From Pelagerythrobacter marinus (GTDB lineage: Bacteria; Pseudomonadota; Alphaproteobacteria; Sphingomonadales; Sphingomonadaceae), in NCBI RefSeq assembly GCF_009827515.1, contig NZ_WTYO01000004.1, positions 1 to 64,000 on the forward strand: a DNA stretch of 64,000 bases, in the 5' to 3' direction. The position numbers and the translations under genes are program-made. The notes beneath the pieces are model-generated. The model made no database searches and was not told the origin of the DNA. It saw nothing but the letters and a program-made list of their open reading frames with translations. Shown here piece by piece: positions 53,207 to 64,000 of the stretch. How positions within the stretch are numbered: the first letter of the stretch is position 1; each line of letters begins with the position of its first letter.

Positions 53207-54748
53207 ATGACGCGCCTGTCCTGCCTTCTCGCCGCGCTGTTCGCGCTGGTCCTGCCCCCGGCGGCGCAGGCCGACCCAGCCGACATCGACGCCGCCGCGC
53301 GCGGGGTCGTGCGGGTGGTGATCATGGGCACCGACGGGCAGGAAGTCTTCCCCGTCAGCCACGGGACGGGGTTTGCCGTCGCGCCGCGCCGGATCGTCAC
53401 CAACGCCCACGTCGTGCGCGAGGCGCTGCAGGACGACACGCTGCGAATCGGGATCGTGCCCAGCGAAGGCGGCGAGGCGGCCGACTATGCCCGCGCGGTC
53501 GCGGTCAGCCCGGCCAACGACCTTGCCCTGGTGGAAATCACCGGCACGCTTCGCCTGCCCCCGCTGACGATAGCGGCCGGGCCGATGCGCGACGGGCAGG
53601 TTTCCGCCGTCGGTTACCCGATGAACGTCGATCGCGCCCAGGGGCTCGACATGGGCGACATCTTCCGTTCGCAGCCACCGGTGAAGAGCCGCGGCTTCCT
53701 GTCCGGCCAGCGGCCCAGCCGCCTGTTCGACACGATCCTGCACACCGCGCCGATCGCGCGCGGCAATTCCGGCGGGCCGCTGCTCGACGGGTGCGGGCGG
53801 GTTATCGGGGTCAACAGCTTCGGCACCGATTCGGGCGGTTCGGACGGCGAGTTCTACTTCGCCGTTTCGACCCGCGAGCTGCTGCCGTTCCTGCGCGCGA
53901 ACGATGTCGATGCCCGCGTCGCCGACCTGCCCTGCCGCAGCCTGGAGGAACTCGACGCGGCCGAACGCGCGCGACTGGAACGGCAGCAGGCCCAGGCGCG
54001 CCGCGAAATGGCCGCCCGCGCGCAGGAAGCGCGCGAACGCCGCGAGCGGGCGGAGGACGAGGCGCGCGAATCGGTCCGGATCGACCGCGAGAACGCGATG
54101 GCGCTGGCCTTCGTCCTCGCCCTCGTCGCGGCGGGCGGCCTGGCCCTCGCCTGGCAGGCCCGGCAGGCGGGCGAAGGCGGCGAACGGCGCATGATGATCG
54201 CCGGCACGGTCGCGCTCGTGGCCGCGATCGCCGCACTGGCGCTGTGGCTCACCCGCCCCGGGCTCGACGAAGTGGAACGCCGCGTCGCCGCCGCCATGGG
54301 CGAGGCCGAGGCGGACCCCGAGGCGCCTGGGGCCGGCGGCACCGGCGAGGGCCTGCTCACCTGCACCCTGGACCTGGCCCGCAGCCGCGTGGTCGGCGCG
54401 CCCGACCGCGAGCTGGAGTTCGCCTGGCGCGAGGACGGCTGCGTCAACGGCCGCACGCAATACGGCTTTGCCGGCGGCGAGTGGTCGCGCGTCTTCGTGC
54501 CGAACGAGGAACAGGCCGTGTCCGTCAACCGCTTCGACCCCGCGAGCGGCACCTTCCGCACCGACCGCTACCTGCTCGGCCGGGCGGAAATGGCCGCGGC
54601 CCGCGCCGCACGGGGCGAATATTCGCCGCCCGCCTGCGATGCCGTGGGGGCGGCCGCGCGGCTCGGCGACCTGCAATCGGGCGTCGTCGCGCTCCTCCCC
54701 CAGGCGCCGAACGAGCGGCTGGTCTATTCCTGCAAGGCCGCCGAGTGA
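53207..54748 (+). CDS. Trypsin-like serine protease with coiled coil and two membrane segments
   Basis: 513 residues. Signal peptide 1-23 (AQA/D), S1C-type protease domain with H68 (TNAHVV), D105 (ANDLAL) and S188 (GNSGGP), an Arg/Glu-rich coiled coil (about 245-290), two membrane helices (about 300-318 and 330-347), and a C-terminal extracytoplasmic or cytoplasmic domain with four cysteines. No PDZ domain. Likely an envelope protease whose second half signals or anchors; its role is unknown. Confidence 0.85.
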   Translation: MTRLSCLLAALFALVLPPAAQADPADIDAAARGVVRVVIMGTDGQEVFPVSHGTGFAVAPRRIVTNAHVVREALQDDTLRIGIVPSEGGEAADYARAVAVSPANDLALVEITGTLRLPPLTIAAGPMRDGQVSAVGYPMNVDRAQGLDMGDIFRSQPPVKSRGFLSGQRPSRLFDTILHTAPIARGNSGGPLLDGCGRVIGVNSFGTDSGGSDGEFYFAVSTRELLPFLRANDVDARVADLPCRSLEELDAAERARLERQQAQARREMAARAQEARERRERAEDEARESVRIDRENAMALAFVLALVAAGGLALAWQARQAGEGGERRMMIAGTVALVAAIAALALWLTRPGLDEVERRVAAAMGEAEADPEAPGAGGTGEGLLTCTLDLARSRVVGAPDRELEFAWREDGCVNGRTQYGFAGGEWSRVFVPNEEQAVSVNRFDPASGTFRTDRYLLGRAEMAAARAARGEYSPPACDAVGAAARLGDLQSGVVALLPQAPNERLVYSCKAAE

Positions 54749-54866
54749 CGGGCGCCCGGCGGCGGTTGCGCGCGATCGCACGCGGCCGGGCCGATGCCCG
54801 TGCATCGCACCGGCGCGACAGGGGCAAATCCGCCCCCCCCGGGCCGCGCGCGCTGCATCGGGCGGG

Positions 54867-54894
54867 TTGCATAGTAGGAAACCGGGTGCTAGTC
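54867..54894 (+). promoter_or_regulatory. Candidate atp operon promoter
   Basis: TTGCAT (54867-54872), 16-base spacer, CTAGTC (54889-54894). It would give a leader of about 85 bases before the atpH start. The remaining gap from 54749 holds no gene I can see. Confidence 0.4.
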
Positions 54895-54985
54895 GCGCGC
54901 CAGCCTTGCCGGGGTGGCTCGTTCCGCCCGCATCGGCATGGGCGATGCACCGCTATTTTCCGGACCTTCAAAGGACGAGAGACGC

Positions 54986-57099
<2,114 letters not shown>

Positions 57100-57129
57100 G
57101 CCCCGCGAGACACTAGCTAGGGAGCCGAA

Positions 57130-58005
57130 ATGGCCTCGCTGAAAGAACTCAAGGGCCGGATCAACTCGGTCAAGTCGACCCAGAAGATCACCAAGGCCAA
57201 GCAGATGGTCGCCGCGGCGAAGCTGCGCAAGGCACAGGCCGCGGCCGAGGCTGCGCGCCCTTATGCCGAGCGTCTTTCCGCGGTCATGGCATCGCTCGCC
57301 GGCAAAGTCGGCGGCGACAGCGCGCCCCGTCTCCTGGCGGGCACCGGCTCGGACCAGCGGCACCTGCTGGTCGTGGTCAATACCGACAAGGGCCTGTGCG
57401 GCGGCCTCAACGCCAATATCGTCAAGGCTGCCAAGGCCAAGGCGCGCGCGCTGATCGCCGAGGGCAAGGACGTGCAGTTCTACCTCGTCGGCAAGAAAGG
57501 CCGCGCCCCGATCAAGCGCGACCATGCCGACCGGATCGGGCAGCAGTTCGACACCAGCACCGTGCGCAACCCCGGCTTCGAGGAAGCCGAGGCGATCGCG
57601 GACGAACTGGTCGAGCTGTTCGAAGCGGGCAAGTTCGACGTCGCGCACCTCGTCTACCCGATCTTCAAGTCCGCGCTGGCGCAGGACCCGACGGTGCAGC
57701 AGCTGATCCCCGTCCCCGCCCCCCAGGGCGAAGCGGGCACCGGCGGCGACGCGGTCGTCGAGTACGAGCCCGACGAGGAAGCGATCCTCGAGGAACTGCT
57801 GCCGCGTTACGTGAAGACGCAGGTGTTCGGCGCGCTGCTGGAAATCGCCGCTTCCGAGCAGGGCGCGTCGATGACCGCGATGGACAACGCGACGCGCAAC
57901 GCGGGCGAGCTGATCAACAAGCTCACCATCCAGTACAACCGCAGCCGCCAGGCCGCCATCACCACCGAGCTCATCGAAATCATCGCCGGCGCGGAAGCGC
58001 TCTGA
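57130..58005 (+). CDS. atpG: ATP synthase F1 subunit gamma
   Basis: 291 residues, the rotating central shaft: N-terminal helix [30 protein letters not shown] and the C-terminal helix [20 protein letters not shown]. Usual length. A lipoprotein gene, not atpD, follows it. Confidence 0.97.
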   Translation: MASLKELKGRINSVKSTQKITKAKQMVAAAKLRKAQAAAEAARPYAERLSAVMASLAGKVGGDSAPRLLAGTGSDQRHLLVVVNTDKGLCGGLNANIVKAAKAKARALIAEGKDVQFYLVGKKGRAPIKRDHADRIGQQFDTSTVRNPGFEEAEAIADELVELFEAGKFDVAHLVYPIFKSALAQDPTVQQLIPVPAPQGEAGTGGDAVVEYEPDEEAILEELLPRYVKTQVFGALLEIAASEQGASMTAMDNATRNAGELINKLTIQYNRSRQAAITTELIEIIAGAEAL

Positions 58006-58030
58006 GCCCCCAGCTACCGGAATATCAATC

Positions 58031-59861
<1,831 letters not shown>

Positions 59862-59886
59862 TCGCCCGATCGCCGGACCGACCGCC

Positions 59887-60411
59887 ATGCCCGCCTTCCG
59901 CCTTCTTCCGTTCGCCCTCTTCGTGGCAACGGGCGCAGGCGTGGCGGGCACGGCACAGGCGGCCAAGCCCGACGCGCTCGGCCCCGCGTTGAGCGAGCTT
60001 TGCCCGACTTTCCTGGCGGGCGAAGCCCTGGGGCAGGACGGCGCGGTCGATCCCGCCTTCCTGCGTTACTGGACCGATCACGGTTTCGTCGTGTCCCCCG
60101 CCCCCGGCGACTACCTGATCCGGATGCAGCACGACGGCGCCCGTCTGGTCGCGGTCGAGCTGGACGAGGAGGCCGGAACGCCGCGCTGCCGCGTCATGCT
60201 GCCCGAAATGGACGCCGACGACGCGCTGGACGCGGTGGGTGATTATTACGCCAAGGTCGGCGTGCGGAAAGGCGGCGCGCGCGAACGGGCCGAAGCCGCC
60301 GGCAAGGGCCCGGCCCCGGTCGCGGTTTACCGGAGCGTGGAAAAGGGCGAGACAGTGGCGACCGCCGAGGCGAATGGCGGCACCCTGGTCGTCCGTGTGA
60401 AAGAAAGTTGA
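59887..60411 (+). CDS. Exported protein of unknown function inside the atp operon
   Basis: 174 residues with a signal peptide (cleavage after AQA, about residue 25) and no lipobox. Two cysteines (in SELCPTF and TPRCRVM) may pair. No family recognised. It starts 25 bases after atpD and stops three bases before the atpC ATG, whose ribosome site lies within this gene, so atpC translation is probably coupled to it. Confidence 0.75.
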   Translation: MPAFRLLPFALFVATGAGVAGTAQAAKPDALGPALSELCPTFLAGEALGQDGAVDPAFLRYWTDHGFVVSPAPGDYLIRMQHDGARLVAVELDEEAGTPRCRVMLPEMDADDALDAVGDYYAKVGVRKGGARERAEAAGKGPAPVAVYRSVEKGETVATAEANGGTLVVRVKES

Positions 60412-60414
60412 ACG

Positions 60415-60672
60415 ATGGCACTGCATTTCGAACTCGTGACTCCCGCCAAGCTCGTCCGCAGCGAAGACGTCCACATGGTCGTCGTCCCCGGCGCGGAGGG
60501 GGAATTCGGCGTGCTTGAAGGGCATGCCCCCTTCATGTCCACGATCCGCGACGGCGCGGTCCAGGTCTACAAGACCGAAGGCGCCGCGCCCGAGGAAATC
60601 CAGGTGCGCGGCGGCTTTGCCGAAGTGGGCGAGAACGGCCTCACCGTCCTTGCCGAGCATGTCGAGGGCTGA
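60415..60672 (+). CDS. atpC: ATP synthase F1 subunit epsilon, short form
   Basis: 85 residues covering only the N-terminal beta-sandwich ([37 protein letters not shown]). The C-terminal helical pair that inhibits ATP hydrolysis in E. coli is absent. The stop is followed at once by a terminator, so this is a natural short form, as I recall from other sphingomonads, not a truncation by frameshift. Confidence 0.95.
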   Translation: MALHFELVTPAKLVRSEDVHMVVVPGAEGEFGVLEGHAPFMSTIRDGAVQVYKTEGAAPEEIQVRGGFAEVGENGLTVLAEHVEG

Positions 60673-60698
60673 GCCCGTCGCACCGGCGCGAGATGGAG

Positions 60699-60725
60699 GG
60701 GCGGCTCGCGAGGGCCGCCCTTTTT
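60699..60725 (+). terminator. Rho-independent terminator of the atp operon
   Basis: GGGCGGC (60699-60705) and GCCGCCC (60714-60720) around an 8-base loop, followed by TTTTT (60721-60725), 27 bases after the atpC stop. Confidence 0.9.
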
Positions 60726-60811
60726 CGTGGCCGGGGGCCGGCCCGGCCGTATTGCACCCTGAGGCGGCCATTCAGCGTGACGTCACTTCGAACCCGTCAT
60801 CCCAGGGGCCG

Positions 60812-61399
60812 ATGATCGCCCGATTCCCTGCCCTCCGCGCGCGCCGGGCCCTGGCCCCGGTCGTCGCCGCGCTGCTGGCCGTGGCCGCCGCCGTGCTGGC
60901 GGGCTGCGGGCCGCGGGTTGATATCCATTACGTGCCCACGCCCGAGCCGGTGGTCGATGCCATGCTGGACATGGCCGCGATCGAGGAAGGGGACGTGCTC
61001 TACGATCTCGGGTCCGGCGACGGGCGCATCCCGATCGCCGCCGCGCGCCAGTTCGGCGTGCGCGCGGTGGGGATCGAGATCGATCCGCGCCTGGTGCGCG
61101 AGGCGCGCGCCAATGCGAAGGCCGCGGGTGTCGCGCACCTCGTCGAGTTTCGCGAGGCGGACCTGTTCGCAACCGACTTTTCCGACGCGGACGTCGTCAC
61201 GCTCTATCTCGGCGACACGCTGAACCTGCGCCTGCGCCCGCAGTTGCTCGAACAACTGGAGCCCGGCGACCGCGTGGTCAGCCACGATTTCGCCATGGGC
61301 GACTGGCCCCCGGACGAGAAACGGATCGTGGCCAACCGGCCGGTCTACAAGTGGACCGTGCCCGAAACCTTCATCCCCGGCTTCGGCGGGGTCGATTGA
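60812..61399 (+). CDS. SAM-dependent methyltransferase fold with lipoprotein signal
   Basis: 195 residues. Class I methyltransferase motif I is DLGSGDGR (65-72), followed by GVRAVGIEIDP and a motif with EADLFATDF. The N-terminus is a signal sequence ending in LAGC (29-32), a lipobox, so the domain should sit outside the cytoplasm where SAM is not expected. Either the signal is only a membrane anchor or the protein has another role. ATG 60812 starts the signal. Confidence 0.82.
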   Translation: MIARFPALRARRALAPVVAALLAVAAAVLAGCGPRVDIHYVPTPEPVVDAMLDMAAIEEGDVLYDLGSGDGRIPIAAARQFGVRAVGIEIDPRLVREARANAKAAGVAHLVEFREADLFATDFSDADVVTLYLGDTLNLRLRPQLLEQLEPGDRVVSHDFAMGDWPPDEKRIVANRPVYKWTVPETFIPGFGGVD

Positions 61400-61443
61400 G
61401 AGCTTTCAAGCGAGGTTGCAGCGAAACGCCCTGGCGCGCCCCA

Positions 61444-61749
61444 TCAACGCCGGCGTCCGCCACGCACCGGGCCGCCGCGCGTCGGGGCATGGAAGTCGGG
61501 CGGCTTGTCGGCAATCCATTCGAGGAACCGCGCCACGGCCGGCTCGCGCACCAGCCGGTCGCGGTCGTCGCCGATGCGGGCCAGCTGGGCATTGGTGAAA
61601 TGGGCATGGATCGTGCGGTGGCAGATCGGGTGGACGGGAACGGTCGCCCGCCCTTTCCTGGCCCTGGGCACCGGGTGATGCCACTGGACGCGGCTCGCGA
61701 TCGCACGGTGGCAAAGCCAGCAGGTCGCGCCCTCGTCATCCCCCGGCAT
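61444..61749 (-). CDS. HNH endonuclease-domain protein
   Basis: 101 residues, a single HNH fold: CxxC at C10/C13, HH at 24-25 in VQWHHPVPRA and CHRTIH at 43-48, giving the zinc and catalytic positions. Lone small HNH proteins can be nickases or structure-specific nucleases; no partner suggests which. Its start overlaps the lipoprotein gene by 14 bases. Confidence 0.85.
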   Translation of the reverse strand: MPGDDEGATCWLCHRAIASRVQWHHPVPRARKGRATVPVHPICHRTIHAHFTNAQLARIGDDRDRLVREPAVARFLEWIADKPPDFHAPTRGGPVRGGRRR

Positions 61750-62299
61750 CGGCGCGCGCCGTCTCTTCGGTGAACAGCTCGTCCTCGCGCGTCATCGCGC
61801 GCCCGGCCGCCTCGTACTGGATGGGCAGGTCGGCCGCGCCCCCCTGGCACACATGCATCTGCGCGAACCGCCCTTCGCGCAGGACGACGAGGCCGTCGCG
61901 GATCGCGGGATAATTGGGCTCCCCCGCGGTGAAATTGGTCCGCACCATGCGGCTGAAGACGACATGGCGCCAGGGGCCGTCGTCGAACGCGATCTGCGCC
62001 TCCCCGCCCCCCGAATAGGGCACGGTGGCAAAGCGCGGGGGCGGCCCCTCGGGCGTGGGAAGGACGAGGTGCGCGGCGCCCCGCCCGAAGGAATAGCGGA
62101 CCCGGGGCACGCCGCCGTCGCCGGTGGCCACGCAGACGGAGAGCACGCGCCCGTCCGCCACCGTGCAGTGGAATATCGGTTCGGCCTGCGCCCCGCAGCG
62201 CGCGGCCAGCGCCGGGGCCGGTTCGACCCGCTCGCCCTGGCCCGCGCCGCCACAGGCCGCGAGGGCCGGCAGCGCGAGCAGGGCCGGCAGGCGGATCAC
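61736..62299 (-). CDS. Lipoprotein of unknown function
   Basis: 187 residues. Lipobox LAAC (C16), then a beta-rich domain with four further cysteines (in AARCGAQ, IFHCTVA, LSVCVAT and MHVCQGG). No family recognised. Its ATG overlaps the glmU stop (62296-62299) and its end overlaps the HNH gene, so glmU, this gene and the HNH gene are one transcription unit. Confidence 0.78.
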   Translation of the reverse strand: MIRLPALLALPALAACGGAGQGERVEPAPALAARCGAQAEPIFHCTVADGRVLSVCVATGDGGVPRVRYSFGRGAAHLVLPTPEGPPPRFATVPYSGGGEAQIAFDDGPWRHVVFSRMVRTNFTAGEPNYPAIRDGLVVLREGRFAQMHVCQGGAADLPIQYEAAGRAMTREDELFTEETARADAGG

Positions 62300-63654
62300 T
62301 TGCCCTCGCCTGCCTTCTTCTTCTTCTTCATCGTATCGTGGAAGCGGTCGGCCCAGCCCGGCTTCACCAGCTGTTCGGCGCGCACCATGCGCAGTTCACC
62401 GTCGTCGACGTCGCGGCTCACCGCGCTGCCGGCGGCGACGATCGCGTCGGCCCCGATCCGCACCGGGGCAATCAGCGCGCTGTTGCTGCCGATGAAGGCG
62501 CGCGGGCCGATCACGGTCTTGTACTTGAAATAGCCGTCGTAATTGCAGGTGATCGTGCCGGCGCCGATATTGGCGCCCGCCCCCACTTCGGCATCGCCAA
62601 GGTAGGTCAGGTGATTGGCCTTGGCCCCTTCGCCCAGCACGGCCTTCTTCATCTCGACGAAGTTGCCGACCTTGCTCCCCCTTTCCATCACCGCGCCGGG
62701 GCGCAGGCGGGCATAGGGGCCGACCTCGCAGCCGGGGCCGATCTCCGCCCCCTCGATATGGCTGAAGGCGCGGATCGTGGTGCCGTCGGCGACTTTCGCG
62801 CCCGGGCCGAACACGACGTTGGGTTCGATCGTCACGTCGCGGCCGATCTCGGTATCGTAGCTGAAGAACACCGTTTCGGGCGCGCGGAGCGAGGCGCCGT
62901 TCGCCATTGCCTCCTCGCGCTTCATTTCCTGCCACTGCGCCTCGGCCCGCGCCAGCTCGGCGCGGCTGTTGATGCCGGCCACTTCGTCCGGCCGGTCGGT
63001 CACGACCACCGCGCTGTGGCGCCCGTCCTCGCGGGCGACGTTGACCACGTCGACCAGGTAGTATTCGCCCTGGCTGTTGTCGTTGCCGACCCGCCCGAGC
63101 AGGTCGAACATGTCGGCGGCCCGCGCGGCCATCAGGCCCGAATTGCACAGGCGGCAGGCCCGCTCCGCCTCGGTCGCGTCCTTGTGCTCGACCATCTTCT
63201 CGATCCGGCCATCCGCGTCGGCGATCACGCGGCCGTATTGCAGGGCATCGACGGGTTCGAACCCGAGGACGACGACCGCCGGCGCATCGTCGGCATGGAG
63301 CCGGTCGAGCATGGCGCGCATCGTCTCCGCCCGCACGAAAGGCACGTCGCCGTAAAGGATCAGGACATCGCCCTCGAACCCGTCGAGGCTACCCTGCGCC
63401 TGCTGCACCGCGTGGCCGGTGCCCAGCTGCGGTTCCTGCAGGCAGGTCTCGGCCCGCCCGGCCAGCGCGCTTTCCAGCTGGTCGCGCCCGCTGCCGACGA
63501 CGACGACCGTGCGCGCCGGCCCCAGCTCCGCCGCGGAGGCCATCAGGTGATCGATCATCGGCCGCCCGGCGATCGGGTGGAGGACCTTGTGCAGGCCCGA
63601 CTTCATGCGCGTGCCCTTGCCCGCGGCAAGGATGACCGTTGCAAACTCTCTCAT
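62296..63654 (-). CDS. glmU: Bifunctional UDP-GlcNAc pyrophosphorylase / glucosamine-1-phosphate acetyltransferase
   Basis: Makes UDP-N-acetylglucosamine for peptidoglycan and lipopolysaccharide. 452 residues: uridyltransferase domain (LAAGKGTRMKSGLHKVLHPI start) and left-handed beta-helix acetyltransferase (GAGANIGAGTITCNYDGYFK). A Lys-rich tail ends the protein. ATG 63654 follows AAGGGGCAGG; in-frame ATGs further upstream would run antisense into gph. Confidence 0.96.
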   Translation of the reverse strand: MREFATVILAAGKGTRMKSGLHKVLHPIAGRPMIDHLMASAAELGPARTVVVVGSGRDQLESALAGRAETCLQEPQLGTGHAVQQAQGSLDGFEGDVLILYGDVPFVRAETMRAMLDRLHADDAPAVVVLGFEPVDALQYGRVIADADGRIEKMVEHKDATEAERACRLCNSGLMAARAADMFDLLGRVGNDNSQGEYYLVDVVNVAREDGRHSAVVVTDRPDEVAGINSRAELARAEAQWQEMKREEAMANGASLRAPETVFFSYDTEIGRDVTIEPNVVFGPGAKVADGTTIRAFSHIEGAEIGPGCEVGPYARLRPGAVMERGSKVGNFVEMKKAVLGEGAKANHLTYLGDAEVGAGANIGAGTITCNYDGYFKYKTVIGPRAFIGSNSALIAPVRIGADAIVAAGSAVSRDVDDGELRMVRAEQLVKPGWADRFHDTMKKKKKAGEGK

Positions 63655-63714
63655 GCCCTGCCCCTTGCCAGCAAACGCTTGCGGTTTGAAGAACCTTGCG
63701 CCACCCCGCCCGCC

Positions 63715-64000
63715 ATGGCGGATTTTCCTTTCGACGTCGTCGGCTTCGATCTCGACGGCACGCTCCTCGAAACGCATCGCGATCTCGGCGCGGCGGTGAA
63801 CCACGCGCTGGCGCTGGGCGGGTTCGAAGTCGCCCCGGCGGACAGCGCGAAGGACCTGATCGGCGGCGGCGCCAAGATCATGCTACGGCGCGCGATCGAC
63901 GACCAGGGCGGCATGGCGGACGACGATTTTCACGCGCTCTACAAGAAGATGCTGGCCTTCTACGGTGCCAACAGCGCGGTCCACACGCGCCCCTATCCCG
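63715..64000 (+). CDS. gph: HAD phosphatase, phosphoglycolate phosphatase-like, cut by the window edge
   Basis: The first 95 codons are visible. The HAD motif I is FDLDGTLLETHRDLGAAVN (D12 and D14 as nucleophile and acid), followed by the helical cap start typical of Gph. Removes phosphate from 2-phosphoglycolate formed in DNA repair or related substrates. Divergent from glmU across 60 bases. Incomplete, so the name is provisional. Confidence 0.8.
   Translation, partial: MADFPFDVVGFDLDGTLLETHRDLGAAVNHALALGGFEVAPADSAKDLIGGGAKIMLRRAIDDQGGMADDDFHALYKKMLAFYGANSAVHTRPYP

Overview
The window is very GC-rich, almost fully coding DNA from an alphaproteobacterium. The gene families point to Sphingomonadales, possibly Erythrobacteraceae: a MucR regulator, an alpha-type Fur without the CxxC pair, the rpmF-plsX-fabH-ihfA-merR cluster, dciA-dsbA-dsbA-smc, DUF1489, a short 85-residue ATP synthase epsilon subunit, and hairpin-type intergenic repeats. 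The family-level placement is inference from memory of these traits, not a database result. I found no tRNA or rRNA genes, CRISPR array, transposase, integrase or prophage structural genes.

Layout. 1-707 is gene-free and repeat-rich. 708-5172 (minus) holds class II DAHP synthase and a two-half M16 peptidase. 5272-14665 (plus, with one minus gene) is a housekeeping run: nfu, nitroreductase, tsaB, rimI, mucR, fur, plsC, miaB, phoH, ybeY, corC-like, followed by a LysR regulator. 15628-24545 is mixed: lipase-like lipoprotein, cyclophilin, mgtE, DUF1489, chemotaxis receptor, DsbA-like protein, nudC, serine hydrolase. 24758-31363 covers mutY, dciA, two thioredoxin-fold exported proteins and smc. 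31376-35545 has a divergent lysE/lrp pair and the lipid/IHF operon (with rpmF, too short for a routine scan). 35821-43772 is the most accessory-like part: a self-cleaving S24 repressor with two tiny divergent genes, dehydrogenases, a DUF559 endonuclease-like gene embedded in three copies of a mobile-looking repeat, and cysS. 43807-54748 carries cobT, fsa, priA, two exported proteases, GST, a decayed PEP-mutase-family gene, ada and DUF1203. 54986-60672 is the F1 ATP synthase operon atpH-A-G-D-C. 60812-64000 has an exported methyltransferase-like protein, an HNH gene, a lipoprotein, glmU and the start of a gph-like phosphatase.

How genes work together. tsaB and rimI modify tRNA and ribosomal protein, miaB modifies tRNA, and ybeY/phoH serve RNA metabolism. 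plsX and fabH start phospholipid and fatty-acid synthesis, and plsC acts later in the same route. dciA, priA and smc serve replication and chromosome segregation. mutY, nudC and ada handle oxidised or alkylated DNA and nucleotides.

Most unusual points: the DUF559 gene nested in its own repeat family; two exported proteins of unknown function inserted between atp genes; a MucR with only one of the four zinc ligands of Ros; a recurrent promoter layout whose -10 box sits 6-9 bases before the start codon, predicting leaderless messages; a lipoprotein with a methyltransferase fold; and a PEP-mutase-family pseudogene with an internal deletion.
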